From: Pelargonium nanum | Taxonomy: Eukaryota > Streptophyta > Magnoliopsida > Geraniales > Geraniaceae | Length of the DNA stretch: 58,216 bases | Reading direction: 5' to 3' | NCBI GenBank assembly: GCA_036897485.1 | Contig: JAYMTF010000072.1 | Location: 1 to 58,216 of the forward strand | Shown here: one piece after another, positions 1-13,712 of the stretch | How the letters are laid out: every line of letters starts with the position of its first letter | Position numbering within the stretch: the stretch's first letter is position 1 | Notes under the pieces: model-generated | Databases searched by the model: none | Told to the model about the DNA's origin: nothing | What the model saw: the letters and a program-made list of their open reading frames with translations, nothing else | Translations under genes and position numbers: made by a program

Positions 1-1010
1 GCCTAAGCCAAAAATAAATTGGCTTAGACTCCCCTTCCTCTATATATATATATATATATTGATATTTCAAATTTTGAAGTATAATAGCAATAGAAGAAGC
101 TCCATTGTCCCCACTACTATTCCCTTGTATATGAATACATTTTTACTTTTTCTTATGCAGTACTGTACACTTTTTGTAAAACTAATCCATAAGCCTATAA
201 TTGGAAACTTGACAGCAACAACATACATCAAGGACCACCTCTAAATTAAGACATATATATTATAATAAAAAAACAAAATAAATTATATGTACCAAAAAAA
301 AACCAAAATAAATTACAGAGATAAATAGATAAATATATTGAATAAAAAAAGATTGAATGGAAAACTCATATCACCGGTCTCTTTCTATCTTTCATTAATT
401 CAAACAAAGCAAAGCAAATAGATCAAAAAAGATTCTTTTAAGAGAAAAAAGAAAATACTCTGATAGATACATCAATAAATCTCCTTTCTTCAAGCTCTCT
501 CCAAAGCTTTGCTTTGCTGTTTTTTTTTTTATGTTCTTGCACCAATCTCTTTTGTCTTCCATTGATGATTTGCTTCACAATTAAAGCTTTATTCCCTCTG
601 CTCTATAATCTTTAATCCAATCCCTTCCGTTCTTTTTTTTCTTGAAACGGTTTGTTTATTCACCAACAAATCAATAAATTAACAACAACATCAACCCAAA
701 AAAAAAAAGTAATACAAAGATTTTTCCATCTTGACAAAGCTCTTTACTATTTGGACTATAGAGACGAAGAAGAAGAAGAAGACGAAATGTGAAGAAAAGA
801 AATGCAACTAAAGAAGAATGGGAGGTATAGAGAGGGAAAGAAAGAAAAATATTGAGGTGTTTTTTGTGTAGATGTGATCCTAGGACAAGTTTTCAAGAAA
901 TTATTGAAAAATTGGGAGGAAGATGAAGATGGAGATGAAGATGAAATTTATATAGAGATTAGGTTTACGTACGAGCGACTGGAGTCGAGGATGTTTGGAG
1001 AATGATGATA
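1..1010. other. 3' flank of the GTL1-type gene, no gene seen
   Basis: AT-rich DNA downstream of the minus-strand trihelix gene. A short (TA)n microsatellite lies at about 41-58. Purine-rich GAA/GAT-type tracts occur at about 765-790 and 915-950. The part nearest 1010 is probably 3' UTR of the trihelix gene. I see no coding segment here; the short open frame near 59-244 is AT-rich and resembles nothing I know. Confidence 0.5.
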
Positions 1011-4000
1011 TCACTGAACCATGGCCAAGAAGGAAGGTGTGCCATTATTTCCTCCAGCATTAGAGGGAGCAGTTGTTGTAGTGTTTTGCCTCTGGAACTC
1101 TATCTTGTAACCCATTTTCCGCTCTTGTTCAAGCTCTTCATCCTCCTCTTCCTCCTCCTCGTCTTCTTCCTCATCTTCAATCTCATCGCTGTCTTGTTCA
1201 TCAATCTTGTCGTAGTCATCCACCATCAGCTGTCGTTGTTGTTGTTGCTGCTGCTGTTCCATCATATCTTTCACAATGTCTTCTGGCTTCAATACCAAAA
1301 ACATTATCAGCTATTCAGCTATATATTTGTGCCACCACATTTTCTCAATGTTTATTTTATAGATGTAGAGTGTAACGAATAGTCAAATAGTACTATTTAC
1401 CTTGCTTCCTGCATTCATTTGTGGACTTAACGTGAAACTAACTAATGAGGCAATGCGAACATGAAAATTAATGAAAAGAAAAAGTAAAATGTAAGTTACC
1501 TTCTGGGTTGATTCTCCGAATAGGTTGGCAGCGGCCATTGCTGCTTGAGCTTCTGATCTTCCTCCATTCTTGTTTTCTGAATCCATAGCTGCTGCTGCTT
1601 GTTTCGCATTTGTACCTGCAGTGATGGCCTCCATATTGACGCTCTCTTGTTGTTGTTGCTGCTGCTGCTGATCTTGCATGCTCACTTGGGTGCCGAAACT
1701 GCTGCTGCCGGAGCCGCCGCCACCGCTCATGAGTATCTTTTTCCGGTAAAGAGCGTCGAGCTGGTGGAAGTAAGGGCAGGTCTTGGCGTCTTCCGGGCGC
1801 TTCTTGTTGCTTTCCTTAACTTTCTTGAAGTACTTGTTTATATTCTCCCATTTTTCTTTGCATCTTTTGGCACTCCTCTTGTACCCCATTCTCTGCATGC
1901 CTGCCGATATTTCTTCCCATAATGGTCCCTTGGGACCAGCCTCCTGGTACCTCGTCTCCAGCCCGCTTCGCAGATTGATCAGAGCCAGCACCTCCGTTTT
2001 TGGCCATCTTGACGAGCTTGCCTCCAAGCTCCCACCACCGCCGCCGCCGCCCGTTTCTTGCGGTGGCACTTGCTGTTCCGGCACCGCCATTACAACATCT
2101 GCTGGCATTGGCGTTTGCTGCTGCTGCTGTCTAGATTCTTGTTGGTGATAATGCTGTTGTTGTTGGGAGCTTGGTGGTGGCGGTGGTGGTTGTTGTGGCT
2201 GTGGCTGTGGCTGTGGCGGCCGCGGAGTTGGGGCTGGCGGAGCCACCGAGGCGTTGACGTTGAGGTGATGAGGTAATTGAATTGTCTGTCCGGTGATTTT
2301 CTGGAGAAAGGAAATGATGGCAGCGTCACGGGAAGCTGATATGGCTCTTTCTTGAGCCATGAGCTCGTGCTCGCGGCTCAATCTGGCCATCTCTTGCCTC
2401 TTCCACGCCTCCTCTCTGATCATCCTGTCCTGCTCTCTCTTCTCCACAGCCTCCAAGAACCTCTGCTGCAGAGCCTCTTGTTTTTGCATCACTTGCTTCA
2501 TCAAACCCTCGAAAAACTCCATCATGCTCCTCGTCCCGCTCCGCTTCCGCTTCCGGCTGGTCCCGGCCGCGCTGGACGGATGATCGTCTCCTCCGAAATC
2601 GGAGGAGGACCCCGGAGAGGAAGAGGCACTGTTGGTGGAGAAGCTGGCCACCGGGACGGCGGCGGCGGCGGTGGGTCCGCCCACGTTGGGAGGGAAGACC
2701 GGAGACGACATGTGAGGTTGGGCTTGGGTTGATGAGAAAGGAATGGAAGGAAACCTAACGGAATTGATGGGCATAGGGCTAATGGAAACTTGAGGGGTAG
2801 AAGTGGAATTAGAAGAAATGAGGTTGGTGGTGACGGTGACGGCAGTGGAGGTCATGGCTAGAGGAGGAGCTGACACGTTGGTGGACGGCGAGGCGGGGGC
2901 GGTGGCGCTGACGGTGGTGCCGTGGAGAGCCTCAAGTTGAGTGAAGAACCTGTAGCTTTTGCCATCTTGACGACCAGCTCGACCCTCTTTTGTTCTCTTG
3001 TAGTACTTGTGGACGTTCTCGAATTTTTCCTTGCACTTTTTTGCACTCCTTTTGTATCCCAGCTCAGCTAGCTTCCTGCCACGCCAAAAACCATAACAAA
3101 TTATGATACCAAATTCAAAATTCAAAATTTTGTTTTAAATTTCAATATCAATTATATTGCCACAAATATTCACATACTATAAAAATAATCAAACCTTGAT
3201 TATCAGAAGATTATTATTTTTCTAAAAAGAGAAATGATTGAAATTATTTGGACATTGACTCTCCCATAGCCCCCACTCATTTGTGCTCTTCTCTCAATGA
3301 TATATCATAACTCTATAATGGAAAGAGAATAAAAGTAAAAAACCCATAATTATTTTTGAATTATAATTTGAGAAAATAGAAGAATTCCTCATTGGGATTT
3401 TCAATTTTACTCGAAACTAGCAATAAAAACACTATTTAATGATTTCCTATAATTATAAATATTCTATTCTATTTTGACAAAAATAAAATTAAAAAAAATG
3501 GAAATCGAAAGATTGGTTAAAAATCATGCAGCGGATCTGAGCCAATTCAGAAGAGATGCCAAACTCGTGAGTCGAGATGGAAAGATATAGAAGAAGCCAT
3601 GTGCGTTTGTGCCCACACGGAAAGAGAGACATCAGAGATCTCAAACTTTCTTTTGATTCTTTTAACAGAAACCATTTTTATCGATGAAATTATTAAAATT
3701 AAATCAAACAGCCGCAGTAATGGCGGTGGAATTTTAATTACCTGGAAACATCTTCCCACAAGGGACCTTTCAGTGTGGCGTCACGGAACGTCGCGTCCAT
3801 TTCTGACCTAATTCTCAGCAGCGCCAGCGTTTCCTGCCGCGGCCACCGGTTTCCTCCGCCGCCGGACCCGCCTCCTCGATCCGGCTCGTCTCCTCCACCA
3901 AGTGCATCGTCGTCTTGTAAACCGCTTCCTCCGTGGCTGTGAGCCATGAATTCATCCAAATTCCCCGCCGGAGGCCGGCTGCTGATCGGCGAGGCGGCCT

Positions 4001-4145
4001 CCACTACCTGCTGAGATTGGTCGGCAGCGCCGGCGGTGGAGCCGAGCATGTGAGCGTTGAGTGCAGCTGGATGCGGCGGATGCTGAGGATTCATATCTCT
4101 GCTGCCGCCTCCGGCTCCGCCACCACCTCCGCTGCTCGGTTGCAT
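1011..4145 (-). CDS. GTL1: GT-2-type double trihelix transcription factor, GTL1 orthologue
   Basis: Nuclear DNA-binding factor with two trihelix (Myb-like) domains. Three coding exons: 4145-3742, 3075-1500 and 1286-1011, joined in phase to give 751 aa. The N-terminal trihelix starts near residue 99 (RWPRQETLALLRIR) and crosses the first intron at VSR/KLAELGYKRS. The second starts near residue 491 (RWPKTEVLALINLRSG). Between them lie a basic RKRKR patch, the conserved central helix (MMEFFEGLMKQVMQKQ, then EAWKRQEMARL) and Pro/Gln-rich stretches. The C-terminal exon is Glu/Asp-rich and ends SFLAMVQ, like Arabidopsis GTL1, which ends FLTMVQ as I recall. EASPISSRPP near the N-terminus is also a GTL1 signature. 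In Arabidopsis GTL1 represses SDD1 and limits trichome and root-hair growth. The start at 4145 is the first ATG consistent with homology; in-frame sequence upstream has no ATG. PolyQ and acidic tracts are low-complexity. Confidence 0.93.
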
Positions 4146-4860
4146 CGAAATTCGCTGTAATATGAGCAGAATCAGAAGCACAATAAGTTGGAAAAGAGAG
4201 CAGAATTAAGGTCAGACATGGAGAATTGGAGGTTAGTTACAGTGATGAGAGAGAGAGAATTGGAGAAGAGGAGTGAGGGTTTGGGGGATGTTAAAGGAGA
4301 TGAAAAAAGAGAAGGAGACAACTGGAAAAAGATAGAAAGCCAGAAAGAGAATACCTATGAGTTAGTGCAAGCACTTCAGATTTAGATTTCTGAACTCTCT
4401 TTTTTTGGTTTTTAAATTTAGAAAAATAAAAAAAGTATAAATAAATAGCAGTATCTCAAGATAAAATGTGAAGATTCATGATGGTGAGAAAATTTGAAGA
4501 AAAAAGAAAAAGAGGTGAAAGAGAGAGTATAATCATAGCAGCAGCATCAGCTGAAAGACTGAAACTGAGCTGCAACAGAAGGAGAGAGAGAGAGAGAGAG
4601 GAGATGAGCTGTAGAGAGAGAAATGAATGGGAAGGAGATGACGATTATGAGGTTGATGATGATTAAGAGAGAGAGAGACAGAGAGGAGAGAGAAGATGCT
4701 GTGGTGTCAGCTGCTGCCTTATTTTTGCAGCTAATAATTGTTTTAACCCATTTACCCACGTACCCCAGTAAACACAACACAACACAACCCATTTACTCAC
4801 TATAACACATGAACAAAGTAAAAGTAAAAAATTATTTAGCATATTTATATCTACTATGGT
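4146..4860 (-). promoter_or_regulatory. Probable 5' leader and core promoter of GTL1-type gene
   Basis: Upstream of the GTL1-type ATG on the minus strand. It contains GA/CT microsatellites at about 4580-4602 and 4665-4695, which on the minus strand are the CT-rich tracts common in plant leaders. On the minus strand 4850-4841 reads TATAAATATG, a possible TATA box that would imply a leader of about 650-700 nt. A sequence ending ATTACAG just before the ATG (near 4162) could be a leader intron acceptor. The transcription start is not visible from sequence alone. Confidence 0.35.
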
Positions 4861-7800
4861 ATCTTTATGATCACGTGTTAACTTATATTACCTTGTTAGA
4901 AAAATGCGACAATTCATGGATAACTAGTTTGTTAAAAAATGAAAGAAGACATTTATCTTAAAACAAAAATTCAAAAAAAACAACATGATATAGACATCAT
5001 AATACTGTAAAAATGATACTCTTTTCTTTTTATCGTGTCTTTCACGCTAACAAATTTAACATTGAGTGATAAATATAACGTACAGAAACTTTTACAAGTT
5101 CTTTAAACACTCAAAACTTCTAACCAAAATACTTTAAAATGCTCTAAGTACAAAAACTTGTCTACACTCACCATCATGTAGACATCATATGGTACCTAAA
5201 CAACGCAGATATTGTATGTCGATTCTCCGACAACTATCAAGAAAAATTTTTTTTATGAAAACACTACCAATACATGGTATCATATATATTCACCATTTAT
5301 ATAACATGTTATTATTTCTTGCCTAGTTCTCTTATCATTTGAAATTCTCTTCTAATTATTAACTTAAACATCGGAGATGGTCCAAAAATATAATTTCTTC
5401 TGTGACCATTTATTCCTACATGAAGAATAAGTTTTGACCACAAAATAGGATGAGAATTTTGTACAAATTCAATAATCATTTATCATAAACAAAACTTTTT
5501 CGAAATATATGTACACATCAAAATTGGTTTCACTAAGGGGAAAATGAATAATAACTCTTTGTTTTATTTTTAACAAAAATAAAATAAAATAAAGGAAGGT
5601 GAGAGGATGGATCTATCAAGCAAGTACAAATACAATTCCCCACGAACCAATTCTCAGCATAAAAATCCAGTGCCGCAAGTCTCTCGAATTGACCTCACAC
5701 GCGGCTTTCATATACGTGGCCTGTTCTTATTGGCTACTAACTTTGAACTTCATCTATAAACCGACACACAGAATCGTTTTTTATTTTATTATTTTCCTTA
5801 TAAAAATGTTAATAGATTATATTAGGAGTTAAATTTATTTAAATGGTAAAAATTCAAACTTGGAGGAATTATTATAATGAAATTGAGACGCTGAGAATCA
5901 GAATATCTACCTATGTACGTCTCATAATAAAACTACCCAACCATAGTTCATTTTTAACTCAATAATCCAATTTTCTTTTAGAATTTAGGTTAGAATGAGA
6001 TCTACTCTACCCTTTGCATCAATTTCAAAATTGGAAGACAAATAAGTAACTCCTTTGCTATTCTTTCTTTTTATTTACACGTGACAACTCGGATTTTACA
6101 TCAAGTTTTGCTACAAAACACATAATTTGATTTTTATTTGTAACGGTTGTAGTTTCACGAGTTTCCTCTTATACAGTGTTGTATTGATAAACATTAAATA
6201 GTGTAACTGATATAATTAAAATAGGTTGTACACCCTAATCGATAATGCTGAAGTACCTCGTTGACCTATGTCGACAGTCATTCACGACAATCACGGGTAT
6301 CGTAACTGCTAACCTATATTTCGCGCAGAAAAAGTGTGAAACCGAAGACCATTTAATATGATAGTTGAGTCCTTTAGTTTGGTTTGGACTTAATAAGTAA
6401 TATGCATTGTCTCCCTTCTTACTTCACATGAAAAGTATGTGGTGTTTTCCGGTCAATACGTGAGAGAAAATGTTGACGTATATTGGAAATATTGCTAATA
6501 ATTACGATTATACCATCGCAACAATCTGATTTATTATGGATAGTCCCGAGAATGACCGTAAACATGAAAAATCTATTCATACCAAAATTTAATGCAATTA
6601 TATATGTATTTCAAAAATTATTCAATTGCATGCGTCAAAACGTGATAGAGGGAGTTGTGTTTTATCCAATATTCTTCTAAAACTGATCATCTGTATTAAA
6701 TCAGATGGTTTAAACCCCGTAATGTGAAATGAAGACCACTAAATATACTAGTACAACCTAATATCGACAAATGTTAGGGCAAGAAAGAAATATTCATTGT
6801 GTGAAAAATGGGGTTAGGGATTGATTAGGGGAAGGTGATGGTGGCAAAATGGTAATAACAGACTATGAAATATACCGTACCGTTTTGGTAATTTAAGAGA
6901 TAGGAGAAAAGTAAAGGAAGAGGAAGATGCACGCACCAATGAAGGAGAAGCCGAGTGGCACTGTCAGATAACTCTTTAGTTACACTAAAACCTGTCTGGG
7001 TCCCACCTGACAAGCTTAATAAGTTCCATGTGATTGGAGCCGTATCAAACTGGGCTTTATTAACATTAATTTTTATATACTTTTATTTTATTTTATATTT
7101 TTAAACTTATCTTCGAAATATCATATCTGCTATATCTGCGGTCTAAATTATGACGTGAGTTTAGACACAAATACTACACAAAATATATATGTATATGAGC
7201 TTAGTATACTCATGTTCATGTCAAGTATTTCAACTTGTGATTCGACACAAACACACCGCAAATATATAGCAAGTTTGAGTCTATTTATCTATATATGTTT
7301 ATGTCGGCTAATTTAATATATCTTTTTCATGTTAAACCCGCCTAACTTTTTAATTAAACAGGTCATAATGCTTGTGGAACCATTTAAAGATACAATTATA
7401 ATTTTCGGTAAAAAAAATGACATTTAAATTGAGTTGATGTAGTATATTAACAATTTCGAACATAATTATTTAAATAAATTGACCATATCATGACAATTCG
7501 CTCACAAATAAGTTGTGTAACTCAATTGTCAATAGTCGGGTTATATCTGAGTTGATCCTATTAACAAGACGCTAAACTTTTAACTCAACAAGAACACGAC
7601 CAACAAGGTGGCTTGAACTTTTTCTCCTACACGAAAGATAGGTTGATCTTGATCGTCTCCTAAAATAGGTAACATACTAATTAAAAGCTATTAGAAAACG
7701 ACTTAATAAGCCAATAATATACAAATATTAATATGAAAGACAATTTATCGTCTCTTTTTAGTTGTGATTCTTCAGTGTTAACAATTTATTATCATCCATC

Positions 7801-10800
7801 TTCGTTTATAAAAAATATAATGAAATTTATATGCACAGCAAATATGCATCTCAGTTGAAAGGAAAAAAAAAAACAGTTAAGAAAGAATAAGTATAAAGTA
7901 ATTGACAACTCATATGCTCTGTATTACTTTTTCTATATAAACAATTTTGTTTTTCATTTTCACATTAGGGAACCATTATCATTAATTTACAAAAATACTT
8001 TATAAGTTGGTTAAGGTACAAAATGCATATGCATATGCATAAGCGCAAGCATATATTTATGGAATCTAAGTTCTAATCATATCAACCAACATGGCGCACA
8101 TGAACTCCACGCCAATCATGCCAAATGACTTAACTATAAACAATCATTGACACTCTTTAAAGTTGTTTACCAAACATTATTAATCAGTCTAACAACAACA
8201 CCACATTTACTCTTCAATTTCAACTTGATATGAAGTGAATTGCACTAAATACTTCAACAAATCTTCCTAAACTGAGAAGACAAAAATTATGTAAACAAGA
8301 TTGAGTTGAGGAAGATTTCAAGAGAGAATTGTTAATTGAATATGGTTGAAATGACAATATTATTAGTTTTTATTTTTAACAAATTTAATTTGATGAAGTT
8401 ATCAAATAAACATAATGATATATGAAAAAATATAATCCAATCAATTTAGAGGAGCCAATTTATTTTGTCCAACTTTGAAACACGAAATAAACCAAAGAAT
8501 TATTATTTATTACATGGCTAACTAATCAAAGAATTGATCACAAAACAATGTTATTGTATATGATTAGTAAGACTGATAAATCAATTTGTTAATATTAAAT
8601 ATAAATATGATTCATGAAAGAGGTAGAAAGTGGAATATATTTTATATATAATTAAAAAAAGTTGGAAGGGTGAGTTGGGTTTCTATCAAGGAGGCCTAAG
8701 TTGATTGGTCACGGAAGACGATATACCAAAAGACATCATGTCATAAAAACAAGGACCAAACCACCGTCTAATCATGTTATGTTAGAGAACCACCCTCTAA
8801 TTACAGCAATACATATTAGGCACCGCCTCTATTCCCATCAAACTCCCTTCCCATCCCATCCCTCTTCTCACCAATTTTTTGCTTGCTCCACCTCCACAAC
8901 AATAAATGTCTCTCTAAAATCAATATTAACTGCATTCAATACTAATCCTACAAGATACAATCAAATGCTCTAAACAAATTTAAGCTACATATCCTATAAC
9001 TTAAACACAAAATCTCTCACTTAAAAACTCTATTGATATGTGAGCTGAAATTCTATGTTTTCGCGAGTTCAACATTGTTAGTGATATGACAGTCTACAAA
9101 AGTCAAATTGATTCAACAAATTTAACGAGTTCATCGACAATATATGTATATATATGTATAATATTCTATTATGTAGGGGTGTAAATTGGTAGCTCTATTG
9201 TTAAAAGATAAATAGAAAAGTGGGGAGAGAATAGTGATAAGTGGTGGGAAGGGGAAAGAAAAGGGAGGGAAGTGGGAGAGGGGACGGAAGAGGAGGGAGG
9301 GGCAAGGAGACAAGAGCACAAATGGTACAGCTGTAGAAGAGGGCAATGGGGGACCCATAGGTAACATGACCTGCGTGGATTTGTAACGTGCCTCGCGTTT
9401 CTCCCGGTTTTCTGATACCCCTAACTGCCTTCCATCTACCTCTTCTTCTCTCTTTACATTACATTACCCCCACAATTCCAATTCTAATCCCCAACCCCAA
9501 CCCTCTTTTTTTGCCCTACACTACACTACACTACACTATATATTACTCTCTATCTCCATCCCCATCCCATCCCCATCTCTCTCCATTCGGTGCACATGCC
9601 CAAGCCCTCCCTTCTTTTTCTACTTTAAAGACTTCTAGTGCATCACTACACAGCTAATAACACACTTAATTTGGTCGCCCATATTTATGCTTCACTCCCT
9701 ACTTTCCAATTCACTATCTATTGCTGCATCCATGTATTTTCCCTTACAAATAATTATTATCCTACTGCCATAATATTGGTATACTTACAAGCATTTATCA
9801 ATGCAATACTAGACTTATAAACAATCATTACACATTTATCAATGCAAAAGTTAATGTGTAAGTAGACAAATGCACATATAACTTACATATGTATCAAATG
9901 CACGTGAAAGAAACGTTTCAAAATATGTCTCAAAAGGCTTTTCATTTTACTTAGTTATGCATGAATATAACCAACAAACGAGGGTTAAAGAAAAAAGTGC
10001 AACTCTAACTATCATAATTTTCATAAAAATTGAAAAATGAACACTTATTTTGCAACATATGAGCATCAATCATCACTTAAAATCTACCGTCATCTTTACT
10101 ATCAATAGTACACAAATTTTGGTTTGAACTCAATTTAAAATTTAGTACGAATGGTAAGTCCTACTTGGCGACGAGTACTATATAAGGTACAAATTTGCAT
10201 GTACTAAATTAGATATCAAACTAACATTATTCGTGCACTATTATTGTGTCATTACCGAACAATCTAACGGATCAAACTATTCAAAATAATGACTCAATCA
10301 ACCGACCCATTAAGTCTCTAATTCAACCCTCGTTTTGATTTTCAAAACATAAATACAACCAAGAAAATTATCTCAGTGAGAATCCAATAAATTTGATGAA
10401 TAAAAACGGGGAGAAGAGAAAGAACATAGAGTCTGACCCTATACCACACTTGATGTTGTTATTAATGGATAACAATGTGGTGATGGATGATGTGTTAGTT
10501 CTTGTAGCAAATAGCAATAGAGAGAGTGTGTGTGTATTGAGTATTGACATAGACCATAAACCCAATCAAGAGGAGAAAGGACAAGAGGACATGCAATCAC
10601 ATAGGCCCAATGTAATCATACTAGGTTCAGACATAGTAAACACAGGCCCACATCCCCATCCTATCATTTACTTATATAGTCTTCCTATCTTATCATCTAT
10701 CTATCTATAGTATATATATCAATGCAAAAATTCATCAAAACAGACACTATTATTGCAATCCACACAAAATAATAGTAATTTTTCAACAACAAGGGTAAAT

Positions 10801-11270
10801 TACTCATTATTACCAGCTATAATGTCACCCTCCATATGCTTTCATTATATCAGTAAATCCTCGATTTTAATGAAAAAATTCAGTCTCTTTCATGTTCTTT
10901 CCACATGGCATTCTCTTATGTAATAAATATTGAATTCAAAATTTTGGATAGAAATTGGAAAGATGGAAGAGGAAGATAGAGTGAAAAAAAGTTAGGTTAG
11001 AGGTTTTTTTTAGATTGTAAAGTATTTTTGTAAATGTAAGGAAAAGAGAATGTCACGTACAGAGCATACAATAAATTTTTCCATTAATATTAATGATTTA
11101 TGAATGAAAACGCATGAGATGTATTTCATACATAACTAACTTCCTAAAGATATAAAAAATTGACACTTGTTTGGGAACAAAAATGTAACGAAAATATGAC
11201 ACTTATTTTGGACGGAACATTATAGCTAGGTAGAAATTGGTAATTATACCTAACAATAATTCACCTTACT
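4861..11270. other. Long AT-rich intergenic region, no gene recognised
   Basis: About 6.4 kb without a convincing coding exon. Features seen: CGACAC/GACACAAA-type repeat debris at about 7140-7600; a self-complementary GCATAT repeat near 8024-8042; a purine-rich stretch at about 9230-9330 facing a pyrimidine-rich stretch at about 9430-9620 that includes an ACTAC-type microsatellite at about 9517-9540. The open frame at 10393-10710 has no recognisable family signature and I do not call it a gene. Confidence 0.5.
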
Positions 11271-11273
11271 CAC

Positions 11274-11363
11274 CTGTGGCCTCTGCCAGATCTGTGCGGC
11301 AGTGCAATTACAGGACCAGCACCAATGGCCTCAAGATACAAATTGGGCTTTTGAGTCTGAGCT
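11274..11363 (-). other. Exon-like 90-bp segment, unidentified
   Basis: On the minus strand this segment is preceded by TTTATTTCAG and followed by GTGAGTAAGG, both strong splice consensus. One frame is open throughout (it contains KPNLYLEAIGAGPVIALP) and would leave phase 2 at the donor. I do not recognise the peptide. It may be an exon of an unknown gene, part of a spliced non-coding RNA, or chance. A partial duplicate of its 5' end lies about 150 bp away at 11489-11515. Confidence 0.3.
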
Positions 11364-11619
11364 CTGAAATAAATTCACAATTCCATCAGCACAAATATAG
11401 AATATAGAGGATAGACATTTTCCCATCAATACAATACTTAACCTCAAGCTGTGATATCCCAAATCAATGACAATTCAAAAAAAAAAATCAAATTGGGCTT
11501 TTGAGTCTGGAATAAAATTTCACAGTTCCATCAACACAAATATAGAATATTAAGTCCGGACATTTTCCCATCAATACAATACTATCCCTAAAGCTGTGAT
11601 ATCCCAAATCAATGACAGT
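11339..11619. repeat. Imperfect tandem duplication of about 130-135 bp
   Basis: Copy 1 at about 11339-11475 and copy 2 at about 11489-11619. Both begin CAAATTGGGCTTTTGAGTCT and end near ATCCCAAATCAATGACA, with internal blocks such as CATTTTCCCATCAATACAAT shared. They differ by small indels. Copy 1 overlaps the exon-like segment on the minus strand. Confidence 0.8.
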
Positions 11620-12533
11620 AGAAAAAATTTCAGATTTTGGGAGTGTGCAATGCATGTGAGTGTGACAGTGGGAGTGTGCAGAAGCATATAAAGACCCAAC
11701 ACTTACCTCCTTCTCCTCCCTTTACTTTCCTCATTCAGAATTTATTTCTAAGGACCATTTTCACCTTTACCCCACCATCATTACTGCCATAACTCGAGCA
11801 ATACCGATCAGCCATTCCTCGGTGCCCCACTTCGACTTTAAGTCCAACTACGCAGGCCAAGGGGATTCACACAATTAGCATAACAAAATAATACTGTACT
11901 GTTTAAGGGTCAATTCATTCGCATTCTGTCCACTTAAACAACATAACCCTACTACTTTCTTTCTCTTTCACCAGCAACAGTAGTAGTAAAGAGGTGCTAA
12001 AGGCAGATGACAAATTAAACAAAAAGGGTCAGCCTGATCACAGACTCAGCACTTCTACAGTACCTTCAGACATATCCCCTCCAACAACCGGGGCAAATCT
12101 GTCTTTCCGCCCAAATATTCCTCAAGTCTGTCAAATCATCTCTATTTTCCTCAATGGAATTATGTTCATCATTATTGGCTAACTAACATAAAAAAAGGTG
12201 GCCCGGATAATTAATAGCAACCACAATTTCTGTCATTATTACCTCCTGGACAAGTAGTTTTAACTTTTACCGCATAGCAAGCATAATCCAAATGTCCATC
12301 GATAACATTCACTGAATTTTTACCTCTATTGCAGTACAAAAAGGAACAATGCATAGGGTTAGGTTTAACATTGAGAAAAAGATTTTACAAGTGGATGTAC
12401 CAACTCTATATGCTCGTCATACGGTTCGTTTCCTACACTATTCATGATCACTGGCAAACAGCAATCCTCCGTGTGACTCATTTCACTATAACGGATGCCT
12501 GGGAGACAGTCACTCAAGTGAAGTAATGACACA

Positions 12534-12748
12534 AAACCATCAAACCAGTTTCCCAATCTCGGTAAAATTAAGACAATATTTATACACAGAAACAAATTAG
12601 TCATATCTACAACCAATACCATGGTCTTAGCATTTAACGGCACATAACCATCAAACCAGTTTCCCAATCTCGGTAAAATGAACAAAGTATTTAACATAGA
12701 ACAAATCGGTCATATCTACAGCCACTACCATGGTCTTAGCATTTAACT
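12534..12748. repeat. Tandem duplication of about 108 bp
   Basis: Copy 1 at about 12534-12641 and copy 2 at about 12642-12748. Both carry CATCAAACCAGTTTCCCAAT and later CCATGGTCTTAGCATTTAAC, in the same order and orientation. Divergence is by point changes and small indels, so the duplication is not very recent. Confidence 0.8.
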
Positions 12749-13712
12749 ACCTGCATATTTGATATTCTGGCAATCAGTAATCACCAACAAACTACCTGCA
12801 GTTTCCTACTCTGGAAACTACCAGTTTATATCTTCTATATAGTCAACACAGTCCATTAAATATATAAACAGCACAAACCCAAATAATCCAAACAAGTTTG
12901 TAATTACTAGTTTAGATAATGTAGTCACTATATGATAAAGCTTATGACAATAAATTTATTTTATAGCCTTTCCATTAGATACCAAGAATAGGAATCCTAG
13001 GTGGGATCTTAATCATTCTCCAACATCAAGTCAAATTCTCGGAACTAATTCATTATGGACTATGACATGATGTTCTCACTTCTTTATTAGGACCCTCACC
13101 TGACTCCAATAACTAGACTTTTTTTGTGTTAGAAGATATTGAGATATCGAACCTATGTCTTTCATTCAATCTGTGATGAGGTTCTACAAACCATCCCACA
13201 TCATTAATTGTTTTAGCAGCATAAGGTTCATTGTGCCTTCCAATTCAATCTGACAAAAGAATTCCTTATATACAAGCAGTCAGACATATTGACCATCTAC
13301 ATCCATAAAGCACTTGACCTACTCTGGATATTCTAAAAGCCATAATGCTAACTAGTCTTAGTGATATGACACTTAGCCACTAGCAAAGAATATTGTTCTG
13401 CTCAAGTATTCTTAGAATTGTGCCATGATTGGAAATGCAATTTCATGTATTTGGAAATTAGCATTAATTTACATCACATGAAACTAAATAAATAAATACT
13501 CATATTTTGCAGATTCTCAAAAGCAACAATAAATTAACATGAATTTAAACAAAACAAACTGTAGCAGTAAAATCTAGTTTCTATTGGCAGGCCAAAAAAA
13601 GAGTGAAAATCTATCAATTTCAATTCATTAGCACTATTCAAATGTCAGGTCACAGTTTATGATTAAATACCTTCTCAACAAAATCGAAGGCAAATAATGT
13701 AATTAGCAAACC

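Noticed and set aside
1002..2732. Plus-strand open frames of 107-126 codons opposite the GTL1-type gene
   Set aside because: They are shadows of polyQ, poly-acidic and GC-rich coding sequence on the minus strand, with Leu- and Ser-rich low-complexity peptides.
10393..10710. 105-codon plus-strand open frame
   Set aside because: No family signature, no splice or promoter support, and AT-rich composition like the surroundings.
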